Below, one piece after another: positions 30,138 to 39,855 of a DNA stretch of 64,000 bases. Source of the DNA: Leishmania donovani. Its lineage: Eukaryota > Euglenozoa > Kinetoplastea > Trypanosomatida > Trypanosomatidae. Numbering within the stretch: position 1 is the stretch's first letter; the number at the start of each line of letters is the position of its first letter. Where the stretch lies: contig NC_018253.1 in the NCBI RefSeq assembly GCF_000227135.1, forward strand, positions 766,762 through 830,761. The letters run 5' to 3'. Made by a program: the position numbers and the translations under genes. Below the pieces are notes generated by a model. The model was not told the origin of the DNA. It worked only from the letters and a program-made list of their open reading frames with translations, and did no database searches.

Positions 30138-33100
30138 ATGTCTGCCAACAGGACCAGAGACAGCGATGACGTCGTTCGCGCCGAGGTTGCGGCGGCACTG
30201 TCTGTCCCACCACAGCAGTTGCCATCTACCCGTGGTGGTGCAGCTGTTGCAGCGGCAGACGAGCATCTCTACGGACCCCACACGAGCACCATACGCATGA
30301 ATCCATACGTGCGCTGCGTACACGATAGCGGGGTGCCGAAAATTTGCTCCCTCCAGGAGCTTCTCTCTCAGAAGATCCAGCCAGACCCCGCGGAGCCAGA
30401 TACGCCGTGTCTTCGACCGAGTCACAGGCCGACAGCGGTGTGGGCGCAGGCGCCAGAACCGTCGAGCTTCGACGACGGCCGTGCGACAATGACGCCGCCG
30501 CCTTGCCAGTCCACCTTCGAGCGCCACGCAGACCCCGCACTCGCTGGTGCTCCTGCGGCGAGCAATCCGTCACCGGTGCTCACCTTCACCGCCGACGGCG
30601 TCGCCACGCCAAACACGTTTGCCACGGTCAAGACCCACGAAATGCGCATCTTGTCCCGCCTCACGAAGCGCCTGCGGTGGTCCGAGCGGCATCAGGACAT
30701 GCCCTTTGGCGAGCCCGTGGAGATGATGCTGGCGGAGGCAGACGAGGGCGAGGACACTGAAGGGGGGTCCGAGGACAGAGACTCCGAGGTGATTGATGCT
30801 GTCCACTCAGGCCGCTCAGGCGCACTCGCGCCGTACCCAGAAGACCGTACCGAGAAGCAAGATGAGGCTAGCGTGCAGCTTCTGCCCTGCTCCACACGTG
30901 ACAAGGCCGAGGCGTCTGCGCTTCAGGAGACACCGCAGCACTTCGCGGCGGCCTCTCCTCAAGCGGCGGCTTCAAATGCATCCCCACAGCACGCGTCGGA
31001 CTTGAAGGAGGGTACCGTGTCGGCCTCCTCATCGGGCGGCATTTTCTGCACCTTTGCCAGAGATCCCACGCCCCCCGACGGACGGAAACTCCACACCACC
31101 GGCGTCAAGCACGCCGACTCCAGCGCCACCTCACCGCACCAGCCCCACTACATCCATGGGCAGAAACAGCAGCATTCACGGCCTGCTGTTGTGCCTCTGC
31201 GCACCACATACCCTGCCCCGGTGGCGAGACTGGAGGAGAGCCCGTATCACTACATCATGCGCAACTACATTGGCGGGACCTTTCTCTACTATAGCACGCC
31301 GGAGAGCAAGGACTACTTTTTGCGCCTATGCCACCGCGTTGTGGCGCAGGTGCGACCTCTACTGGAGCAGGAAACGCTGTCGCCCCACCACGGCCTGTTC
31401 CCCCGCATCAACGCGCCGGCCTTCGTCTTCGGTGACATTCACGGCAACTTTGAGGACTTGTCCTTCTTCCTGAAACGGCTGCTGATCTTCCACGACTTCA
31501 ACCTCACCCCAGCAAACATCTTGTGCCTCGGCGACTATGTCGATCGCGGCCCTTTCTCGCTCGAGTGCATCATGCTACTCTTCTCGCTCAAGATCATGAA
31601 CTCATCGAAGATCGTCATGCTGCGCGGCAACCACGAGGACCGCGTCGTCTGCGGTGACCTGCGCACCTACGGCCGCGGCTGCTTCCTGGCTCAGTGCCAC
31701 ACTGTCTTTGGCTACGCTGAGGGAACGAAACTGTTCCGCGAGGTGACGGCCCTGTTCAAGTACCTCCCGCTGGCGGCGGAGCTGGTGATCCCGAGCACAC
31801 CAAACTTATCGTTTCTGCGGTCACAGCAGACTGTGATGCACCCGAACCTTTACGTGAGCCAGCCAGCAGTGCTGCTCCACGATGGCATTCGGGCCAAGCG
31901 GACCGCGCCAACGATCTCGCTGGCATCCGGCTCGGCGACAAGGGCGTCTCCGTTCGGCTCGCAGCACCTCCGCACGCTGCACCGCGACGGCGAAGTGGCT
32001 AGCGGCGACAGGGAAGGTGACGAGGCTCTCTCCAAGAACTCGGCCAGCGCGGAGGCGATGTCCCCGCTGCCGACCGGCTACAGCACGATCGCGGACGCCT
32101 CTCTCGCACGTGGGCAGCCGTCCCGGCACGAGGCTCACGAAGAGCGCATCTTGTGCACCCACGGCGGCATTCCCCGCTTTGATCGCTCGCCGTGTGAGGA
32201 GAACTCGCTCGCCTTTCTGCGCAGTCTCTCCTTCCCCCGCATGCTCACGTTGTTCCCGAACAACCCGGTTGTGAAGGATGACGCCGAGTGCATGCCGGAC
32301 TACTTCGTGAAGCAGGAGCTGGAGGCGCTATGGCGCCGCTACCCGTCTGCCGCTCCACCTGGTTTCACGGCGGCGTGCCGACGAGAGGCCGCAGAAGCCG
32401 CCGCCGCCGCCGCAACTGCCACCACCGGTACCCCGGCGGCGTCCAGGCCCTTGGATGCTTTGCCTTCTTCCCTCAAGCTGCAGAGAAAGGCGAGTAGCAG
32501 CAGCGCCGGCAGCAGTGCGAGCGGCCACGAATCTGCCGCAGCGGCAGTGCCGCCAGAGGCGGAAGCATCGTCTCGCCCCTCGTCGTGCTCGGCGGCGTCC
32601 TCCGTGTCCCCTAAGGCGAGGGTGGTGCCCGGTGGGCAGAGCGAGCAGCAGCAGCCACAACGCCACAAGTCGCCACCCGCTATGCGCAGCAGCAGCGACT
32701 ATTTGCCGCAGTTGACCGAGGACGACGTGCGCAAGGGCTGGTACACCATGTTCGACTTGCTCTGGTCGGACCCAACCCCGATGGAGCTGGAAGAGGAGGC
32801 GGCATGCGTGGACTGGGAGTCTTCTCGTGTCGCTGGCGGCGAACACGGCGCTCACCGAAGCACGGCATCTTCCTCCTCGACGACCGCCGCTAGAGGGTCG
32901 ACATCAAGCGTGCACGTCAACGAGTGGGGCTTCACCGTCAACACCCGCGGCAGCAACGTTGTCTCCTTCTCGGCCAAGGCGGTGGACACGTTCCTCACGG
33001 CGTACCATTACTCGATGCTCTTCCGCGCTCATCAGGAGAAGGCGCATGGGCTACGGTGGAGTAAGAGCAGCAAGGTGCTTACCATCTTCAGCAGCAGCAA

Positions 33101-33188
33101 CTACATGGGCCACCGCAACGGCGCTGGCTGCGTCGTCGTCGCCGCCAACGGCGAGGTGCAGATGATTGAGAAGGTGGTGACCATGTGA
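30138..33188 (+). CDS. Serine/threonine protein phosphatase, PPP family, with long insertions
   Basis: The 1016-aa product has a disordered N-terminal third (about 1-365) and a C-terminal PPP catalytic domain. All metal and phosphate motifs are present: GDIHGN (432-437), GDYVDRG (465-471), GNHE (497-500) and HGG (from H675). Later landmarks are LLWSDP, FRAHQ (H965) and TIFSSSNY. These predict an active di-metal phosphatase. RAHQ replaces the common RAHE, and SSSNY replaces SAPNY, so it is not a close PP1/PP2A orthologue. Two low-complexity insertions enlarge the domain: about 110 residues between GNHE and HGG, and about 200 residues (Ala/Ser/Gln-rich) between HGG and RAHQ. No EF-hand or TPR is visible, so it is not PP5- or PPEF-like. 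Substrate and location are unknown. Confidence 0.88.
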   Translation: MSANRTRDSDDVVRAEVAAALSVPPQQLPSTRGGAAVAAADEHLYGPHTSTIRMNPYVRCVHDSGVPKICSLQELLSQKIQPDPAEPDTPCLRPSHRPTAVWAQAPEPSSFDDGRATMTPPPCQSTFERHADPALAGAPAASNPSPVLTFTADGVATPNTFATVKTHEMRILSRLTKRLRWSERHQDMPFGEPVEMMLAEADEGEDTEGGSEDRDSEVIDAVHSGRSGALAPYPEDRTEKQDEASVQLLPCSTRDKAEASALQETPQHFAAASPQAAASNASPQHASDLKEGTVSASSSGGIFCTFARDPTPPDGRKLHTTGVKHADSSATSPHQPHYIHGQKQQHSRPAVVPLRTTYPAPVARLEESPYHYIMRNYIGGTFLYYSTPESKDYFLRLCHRVVAQVRPLLEQETLSPHHGLFPRINAPAFVFGDIHGNFEDLSFFLKRLLIFHDFNLTPANILCLGDYVDRGPFSLECIMLLFSLKIMNSSKIVMLRGNHEDRVVCGDLRTYGRGCFLAQCHTVFGYAEGTKLFREVTALFKYLPLAAELVIPSTPNLSFLRSQQTVMHPNLYVSQPAVLLHDGIRAKRTAPTISLASGSATRASPFGSQHLRTLHRDGEVASGDREGDEALSKNSASAEAMSPLPTGYSTIADASLARGQPSRHEAHEERILCTHGGIPRFDRSPCEENSLAFLRSLSFPRMLTLFPNNPVVKDDAECMPDYFVKQELEALWRRYPSAAPPGFTAACRREAAEAAAAAATATTGTPAASRPLDALPSSLKLQRKASSSSAGSSASGHESAAAAVPPEAEASSRPSSCSAASSVSPKARVVPGGQSEQQQPQRHKSPPAMRSSSDYLPQLTEDDVRKGWYTMFDLLWSDPTPMELEEEAACVDWESSRVAGGEHGAHRSTASSSSTTAARGSTSSVHVNEWGFTVNTRGSNVVSFSAKAVDTFLTAYHYSMLFRAHQEKAHGLRWSKSSKVLTIFSSSNYMGHRNGAGCVVVAANGEVQMIEKVVTM

Positions 33189-34165
33189 CTCTTGGGATGG
33201 CCTACAGCAAGGGAGAAGAGTGAACCACAAACCCATAGACGCATACGCAGATACACTCATCAAGCACTTCGATTTGTTTCTATCGCGACGCTGCGGCGCA
33301 CTGCCTCGGACAGCCATGTCTCTATGGGCTTGGTGGGGCAGTGTGTTCTCGTGATGGGCTGTGCTGCCCATGGTTGTCAAATCTTTCTTCCTCGTTCGCT
33401 CCTTCTCCCTTGGCTTCAGCTCCAGCTCGAACCCACACTTCCTGTCCCCTCCGCTCCAGACTCGCTCTGTTACGTGGGCGTTGGCTTACGCGCGTGCGTG
33501 CACATGTTGAGGCGCGCACGCGCGACAGACGTGGTGTTGGCTGTGTCTCTCTCTCCCTGCTCCTCCTCCTCAGCCTTCAGCCCTCGTGGTGGCCGTCGCT
33601 CGACCTCATATTCCTTTCTGTCCTTTTTTCGTTGTCCAGCACTCCTGCCGCCCTCGCCGCTTTTACTGCTTCCGATGCCGGTGATGGTGCGTGAGCGGGT
33701 ACGCATCTTGCATGTGTGCGTGTGTGGGTCAATGAGGAACAGCGGAGGTGGGCGGAGGAGAGGGCGAGCCACCGAGAGAGAGAGTCCCTTCCATCGATCT
33801 CTTTTTCCTTTGTTTTTTTTTTTCTTTCCTTCGTGATGCTTGCTTGTCTCTGTCTCCTTGCTGCACTTCCGCAGCCCACCTATGCGGTTGTTGGTGCGCC
33901 GTGTGTGTGTGTGTGTCCTCTCACGTCTTCCTCGACTCTGACGACGCAGCCTTGCGCTTCCCTTCCGTTCCCCGGGGCGGCGAATCTTACCCTCATCGCC
34001 GTGATCGAACAACGCGCAGAGGGATGCAGCAAGAGCGAGCGAGCGAGAGAGAGAGAGCAATGCTGAACATATGCGCTGCCTCATTCCACTCCGCTTTCCT
34101 CCACACATGCATATGTACGTTCTATGCGAAAAGCGCACCTTGGGGCATTGAGTGTGGACGACTGA

Positions 34166-34991
34166 CGCTGCCGCTTCTTCTCTCCTTCATACCTTTTCAC
34201 TCGCGCCCGCCTGCGCGAGCGCATGCGTGTGTGCCGGTGCCCGCGGAAGCGCTGGCTTTCTTTTGCCCGTCTATCATTGTGCGCTTGCGCGGGGNNNNNN
34301 NNNNNNNNNNNNNNNNNNNNNNNNNNNNNNNNNNNNNNNNNNNNNNNNNNNNNNNNNNNNNNNNNNNNNNNNNNNNNNNNNNNNNNNNNNNNNNNNNNNN
34401 NNNNNNNNNNNNNNNNNNNNNNNTGGTTTAGGTGTTGGGTTTGGGGGGGATGGGGGCGGGGAGAGAAGGGGGGGGGGGGGGGGGGCGGTCGAGTTTACTT
34501 GTTTATTCGCAGTGCAAGCGCCATCTTTGTCGTGTCTGCCGGCGTTGCTTCTGGTGCCCCTTTTCTCTGGGAAGGGGCCCCAGTGACCTCATGGACCCCT
34601 TCTCCCTCTCCCGCCATTTTCAGTGTCCGCGTTGACAGAGCAAGCCCCGCCCACCCGCGACCCCCTTCGCGTCTGCACCCGGTGAGGCAGAAAGGAGGAA
34701 GGACGGGGGTGGCACCGCACTCTCGCCAGCCCACAGGCGCAGGCGTATGCGCGTGTCTGTGCCCTTGTAGCGAGGACGCGCTGCGTGCCTGCCGGTATGG
34801 CTCTCTCGGTGTGTAGGCGGCACGATCAAACACACACAGACACGCAACCCGCCCCAGCAGTCGGATCGAATGGGACTAATACGCCGGACTCGCCTTACGG
34901 CCTCGGTGCATCTCTCCCTCTCTCCCGCTCTCGCACGCTGGGGAAGAAATGGAAGCATCTATGTAGATGGATGTGTGCGTACGTGTGCTTG
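34166..34991. repeat. Unnamed dispersed repeat, copy 2 (contains gap)
   Basis: This is the longest copy of the element also found at 22300-22862 and 35091-35403. Left part 34166-34294, then a 129-N gap, then 34424-34621 (unique among the copies, with an 18-G run at 34468-34485), then the conserved right part 34622-34991, which runs into the next gap. Confidence 0.75.
34295..34423. other. Assembly gap (129 N)
   Basis: This N-run lies inside repeat copy 2, at the same internal position where copy 1 breaks at its G run. Confidence 0.98.
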
Positions 34992-35090
34992 NNNNNNNNN
35001 NNNNNNNNNNNNNNNNNNNNNNNNNNNNNNNNNNNNNNNNNNNNNNNNNNNNNNNNNNNNNNNNNNNNNNNNNNNNNNNNNNNNNNNNNN
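34992..35090. other. Assembly gap (99 N)
   Basis: This N-run lies between repeat copies 2 and 3. Copy 2 ends at the gap exactly where the shared unit ends, and copy 3 emerges part-way through the unit. Confidence 0.98.
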
Positions 35091-35403
35091 CGGTGAGGCA
35101 GAAAGGAGGAAGGACGGGGGTGGCACCGCACTCTCGCCAGCCCACAGGCGCAGGCGTATGCGCGTGTCTGTGCCCTTGTAGCGAGGACGCGCTGCGTGCC
35201 TGCCGGTATGGCTCTCTCGGTGTGTAGGCGGCACGATCAAACACACACAGACACGCAACCCGCCCCAGCAGTCGGATCGAATGGGACTAATACGCCGGAC
35301 TCGCCTTACGGCCTCGGTGCATCTCTCCCTCTCTCCCGCTCTCGCACGCTGGGGAAGAAATGGAAGCATCTATGTAGATGGATGTGTGCGTACGTGTGCT
35401 TGC
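35091..35403. repeat. Unnamed dispersed repeat, copy 3 (5' part lost in gap)
   Basis: It matches 22550-22862 and 34680-34991 with no difference visible by eye. Beyond 35403 the sequence is unrelated to copy 1 and becomes A/T-rich, with CAGAAAAAAAAATAAG near 35488-35503. Confidence 0.75.
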
Positions 35404-38400
35404 GTGTGCCTGTGTATGTTTGTGCGCTGAATAACCACGGGTAAATTTTACGATGCAATCCCTTAAGATGAATTCCACAGCAGAAATACAGAAAAAAAAA
35501 TAAGAAACTCTCTAATCATGGGGGCGGCATGGTATATGCATGCATGCAAGTCTGTGTGCTTGCATATCTGTGTTGCAGCGACAGCGCTATCTTGTTCTTG
35601 ATCGGGGACGCGTTGGCGCTGCCACCATTCCCGCCCCCTCCCTTACTTTTCGTCCTTGTGGTCGCACGCATGTGCGGCGCACAGGGGCGTGCTCTGTCAC
35701 CTCCTCTCGCCCCGTTTCCTTTGTGCGTGGCGCAGAGGTATTGAAGAGGCGAAAGGAGGGATGATGGAGAGAAAGGCGCGACCTCTTCGAGAGTGTCCTC
35801 TCAGTGCGTTCCGGCCTCTTTCTATGCATACGGATGACGACACCAGTCCCGTCTGCGTGTGTCCTTGTCTGCGTGTATTGGGGCCCCCCTTCAAGACGTA
35901 CATGCCGTGCCGAAATTCATCTCTCGATCACACACTCTTTATCCCGTATCCTTTACACACTGGCCTTCTCCATCCGCCCTCTCTTTTTTTTGTGCGCTGT
36001 GCTCAAACCCTGTCACGGTTTCTTCCTCTACCCCCTTCCACTCCCTTCCTTCGTTCCTTCGTCGCCGTTGATGGCGCAGTGAGGAGGGGCGCAAACGTTC
36101 CAGCGGATACAAAAGCGCACAGCCGAGAGAGAGACGAAGAAAGGAACTCATTACAGCGAAGACACAAAAAAAGAGAAAGAGGAGACGAAGCACGAAGAAG
36201 CGCACGGTAATAGAGAGGGAAGCGGCGCGAACAAGAAACGCGAAGGAGTGCCGCTTCTGTGCTTGCCAGCGAGGCCCGACGCACCAAGAACAACCACGAG
36301 CTCCTCACCTTCCCTCTTGTTACCCTCCTGTCCTTCCTCCCTCTCGTAATTCCGGTGCGACCACGAAAGAGCAACCACAAGGAAACAGACGGGTGCCTCC
36401 ATTCCAGTGGTACGGAACACACACCCACACACACGCACGGAGGCGCCTTCTCGCCCTCTTCTCTCTCTGTTTCTGTCCGTTTCTTACAAACCCTCACCGC
36501 AACTCTTCACTTGGACACAACCTGTGCATAGGTCTCGGCGTCGTGCTCGCAGCGGCGCGTCTGTGATTCCGAGTGTGTGCCAGCCGTGAAGGCATTTGGC
36601 TGTTGTGGTTGCGTGTGTCTTGTCCTGTTGGTCGCACGCCCCAATTACCCCAGTCCCCACCACCAGTGCTGTCGCCTCTTTTTGCGTCATCTCGCTCGCC
36701 TGCATCGCCACCGCTGCTCCGCTGCTGACGTTCTCCGTTCCACGCTCATTCGCTGACGATCTCACGGACACCCGCTCTTTATCCCTTCGTCGGTTAGTCT
36801 TCCTCCTCCTTGTGCGTGGGTGCGTCCTTTCGTATTGTTGTTGGATCATCTTCAAGTGATTCTTATGCTTTTGTGTTCATGTGTTGGCCTTGTTCTTTGT
36901 TGCCCCCTCCCCCGTCTCTGTCTCTTCGACTCGCCGTGTCAAGTCTTTCTGCACCCTCCCACCCTCCCTCTCTGCGCTTGCGCCTGTGCTGTTCCAGTTG
37001 GCGCGATCGTTCACGATTTCTTGTTTTCTTGCTCGACTCGCCAGAAGCGTGCATGCAAATACACAGACACCCCGACGCACGCACATACCTGCAGAGGCAG
37101 TCCGTATTCACCGGCGCATTGATGCGAACCCGCACACTCGAAAGGCTAAGTCTGCCCTCGCCCTCCCCTTTACATCTCGCGCCCCCTGCCCCCCTTCCGT
37201 CCGCACACACACAAAAAAAAAACACATACACGTACAAACCACACCTACATCATCTCAGCGCTGACAGTCGTTTTTATGTTGCTTCTGTGATTCGCTTTTC
37301 CTTTACGCTCTCTCCCTCCTTCAGTCTTTCCTCCTTTTTTACTTCGACTCCTTGTATCTGGCTTCGAGCCGTGGTTCCCTCGCACCTGCAACACATACGT
37401 ACTCAATTTTGACACTGAGAAGGACTGCTCCGCTGACTCCCCGCCCTGCTCGCTCGCGCGCTCTCTCTGTTTCTCGCTGCTCACTCTCCGCCGCTGTGCA
37501 AGCCACAGGCCTCATCCCACGAGGTGAAGCACGCACACGGAGGGCTGGAGTAGACGTGGAAAGACGCAGGAGAGAGGAAAGCGCCCAGCGGTGACGTGAG
37601 AGAAGGGAAACGGAGAACGGGCGTGCACATTTTTTTTTGTGCCTGTGTGCCACTGTGAACACGTCCGCGTTGGGCCGCAACAGGCATCTGCACACTGACA
37701 CACACGCACACGCCGGCCACCCACAGCTGCTAAAGCGCAGGAAAGAGGACGCACCTAGCTGTCAGGCAACTCGCAGACGAGACAGCTCGCTTAGCGCTAC
37801 GGCATTCCTACCCACTCCTCCTCTCCATCCCTTGAACCGCTTCGGCGAGTCTTTACAGGGTTGGGCTCTTCGCGCCTCGTTGGCGCGCGTGCGCTTGTAG
37901 TCTGCTCCCATTATCTTACGCGATTCCTCTCCCTCTGAAAAGCGCACATCAACCGTACGCACCATCTTCTTCAGCGCTGCCTACTTTCTGTACACCTCCT
38001 TTTGTTCTTTCGGTTCCATCGTGTGCTCTGTATCTCACTGCAACGACTGCCACCGCTGAAGCTGCTGTTGCCACAGTTGTCGTCATCAACTTTTTGTTTC
38101 CAGTGCGCACTCCCCTTTCTCCTTTCGCTGTGTCTGCGTGCGCCGCGTTTCTCTACTCTTGTCCGTTCCTATTTTCGCGTTCCTTGTCTTCTGCTGCTGC
38201 TGTGCATACGCCTCTCTCTCTCTTTTCCTTTTCTTTGTGGTCTCATCACTCTTTCGTTTTCCGAGTGTGCCCTTCTCCTTTATTTTCGTTTGTTAGTGTT
38301 TTTTTTCATACCTTCGTCGTGCTCCTCTCGTGTTGCCCCATTCCTTCCTCCCTCGCTCCTCCCCGTCCGTGTGTGTGTGTGAGGAGCGCGCTGCTGTTGT

Positions 38401-38804
38401 CGTTGTTGCCGGGAGGGGAAGGAGGCGCAAGTGTCGTGGTGCTAAGCCTGCGCTCTCGCTTCTTCTTCGCTGAAGGTGCACGCATGTGTGTGTGTGTGGG
38501 GAGGCCTCTGTGATTTCTTCCGGTTTTTCTGTAAAGTTTGGGCAATTCGCTGTTGCCTCCTTCCCCTCTGTGCACCTCTCCAGCATACCCGGTTGTATGC
38601 GTCCGTGCGCGGGCAGCTCCTGTGTGCTCCTCTTCTACCTCGACCCGCTTCCTTGCCTCGTGTTTTTTATGTTTATTTTGCATGTTTTCGTGGGCTTCTT
38701 CTCGTGTCAACCATTTCGATCTTTCTTTTTCCCTTTTCTGTTTGGCCTTTGCACTCCGCCTGCTCTCTCGTCACCACAGCACAGCAGTTTATCTTGCTCT
38801 GAAT

Positions 38805-38829
38805 CACACACACACACACACACACACAC
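38805..38829. repeat. (CA)n microsatellite
   Basis: An uninterrupted CA tract of about 12 units in spacer DNA; likely length-polymorphic. Confidence 0.95.
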
Positions 38830-39331
38830 TTCACCCCACCAGTGTTGCCGCCCTTCCCCCCTCCTCCTCCTTCTTGTCCTGTCATACGTTCGACTTCAGC
38901 ATATTAGTCGCCTTGTAGGTGTGTGCCATCTGTGTCTTGTCCCCTTCCCTACTAGCTGTAGAATCTGAATTCATTGTACATACCAACTTCACCAACGAGA
39001 GGGAGCACACACACACACACAGAGCGAAAAAGAAAGCGTTTGGCCTCCTTCCCTCCTGTACTTCTCCTCCGCACACGACGCTGGTGATCACTCCCACACG
39101 CCTAATCCTTTTGGCTTTTAGCTTTCCTTTGTGTTGGCTTCGTTTTATCTCTGTTTCTATTGTTTCTGCTGTTGTTGCGTTTATCGCCAGCGCCCTTGGC
39201 CTTGTCCTGGCATACACACGGGCTGGCACCCCAGCACCCCGGGGTGCCCAGGACTTCTGCGTCTCTGGACGGGTGTTCCATCTCGCTCTCTTCTTCCTCT
39301 TTCTCTTTCTTGTCCGCTGTCTGCGCAGATC

Positions 39332-39348
39332 TATATATATATATATAC
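39332..39348. repeat. (TA)n microsatellite
   Basis: A short uninterrupted TA tract in the 5' spacer of the kinase gene at 39856. Confidence 0.9.
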
Positions 39349-39654
39349 ATACACACTCACACACGCCTCTATATACAAATCTGTATGGCTATATATCTTC
39401 CTGCTCTCTCGCCTTGTACGCCTCTTGTGTGTGCGCGCGAGTGTTCTCTTTTTTCTTTTTGTTTTCGCTCTTTCCTTTTGAGCGGAAGATTGTGATTCCT
39501 CGCTTGGTCGATCTGCCCTGTCCTGCCCTGCCCTGTCTTTGCTGCCTAAGTGTTATCTTTTTTTCGTTGACTTTTCCGCGTTGTGCTGCTTCGCCGTGTC
39601 TTTTTGCCCCCTCCCCCCAATCCTTTGTTGTTCGCATACGCACGCACGCTGCAG

Positions 39655-39756
39655 CGCTTTTTCATCGTCGTCTTGTTGTTGCCGCGGTCATCGTGCTCAT
39701 TCTGTTGTTTTCTGCGCGTGCTTCTTCTGACTTCCTCTCCTGTGCCACGTCTCCAG
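39655..39756 (+). promoter_or_regulatory. Candidate polypyrimidine tract and SL splice acceptor (AG 39755-39756)
   Basis: T/C-rich sequence with no internal AG from 39655 leads to CTCCAG ending at 39756, 99 nt before the ATG at 39856. A second candidate AG is at 39653-39654 after an equally strong tract. Confidence 0.5.
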
Positions 39757-39855
39757 GGGGTACGTTAGAGGAGGAGGGCCACTCTCCCGCGTCTCGGACC
39801 TTGTGGGCCACGTTGTCGTCGACTCTCTCTCTCTCTATACGCACACTGTGTAGCC

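Larger units (their letters stand above)
33189..39855 (+). other. Long gene-free region with repeat copies and gaps
   Basis: At 6.7 kb this is the longest spacer in the window. It contains two copies of the unnamed repeat, two N-gaps, a G-homopolymer, CA and TA microsatellites and otherwise T/C-rich sequence. No frame has protein-like composition; long frames such as 38919-39863 are hydrophobic shadows of T-rich DNA. A gene hidden in the gaps is possible but unsupported. Confidence 0.6.

Noticed and set aside
34620..34958. 112-aa - strand frame conserved in all repeat copies
   Set aside because: Conserved only because the DNA copies are identical; Arg-rich, no motif, and in the other copies it is cut by gaps.
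34295..35090. Open frames crossing N-runs (translations with X)
   Set aside because: Reading frames through gaps of estimated length carry no information.
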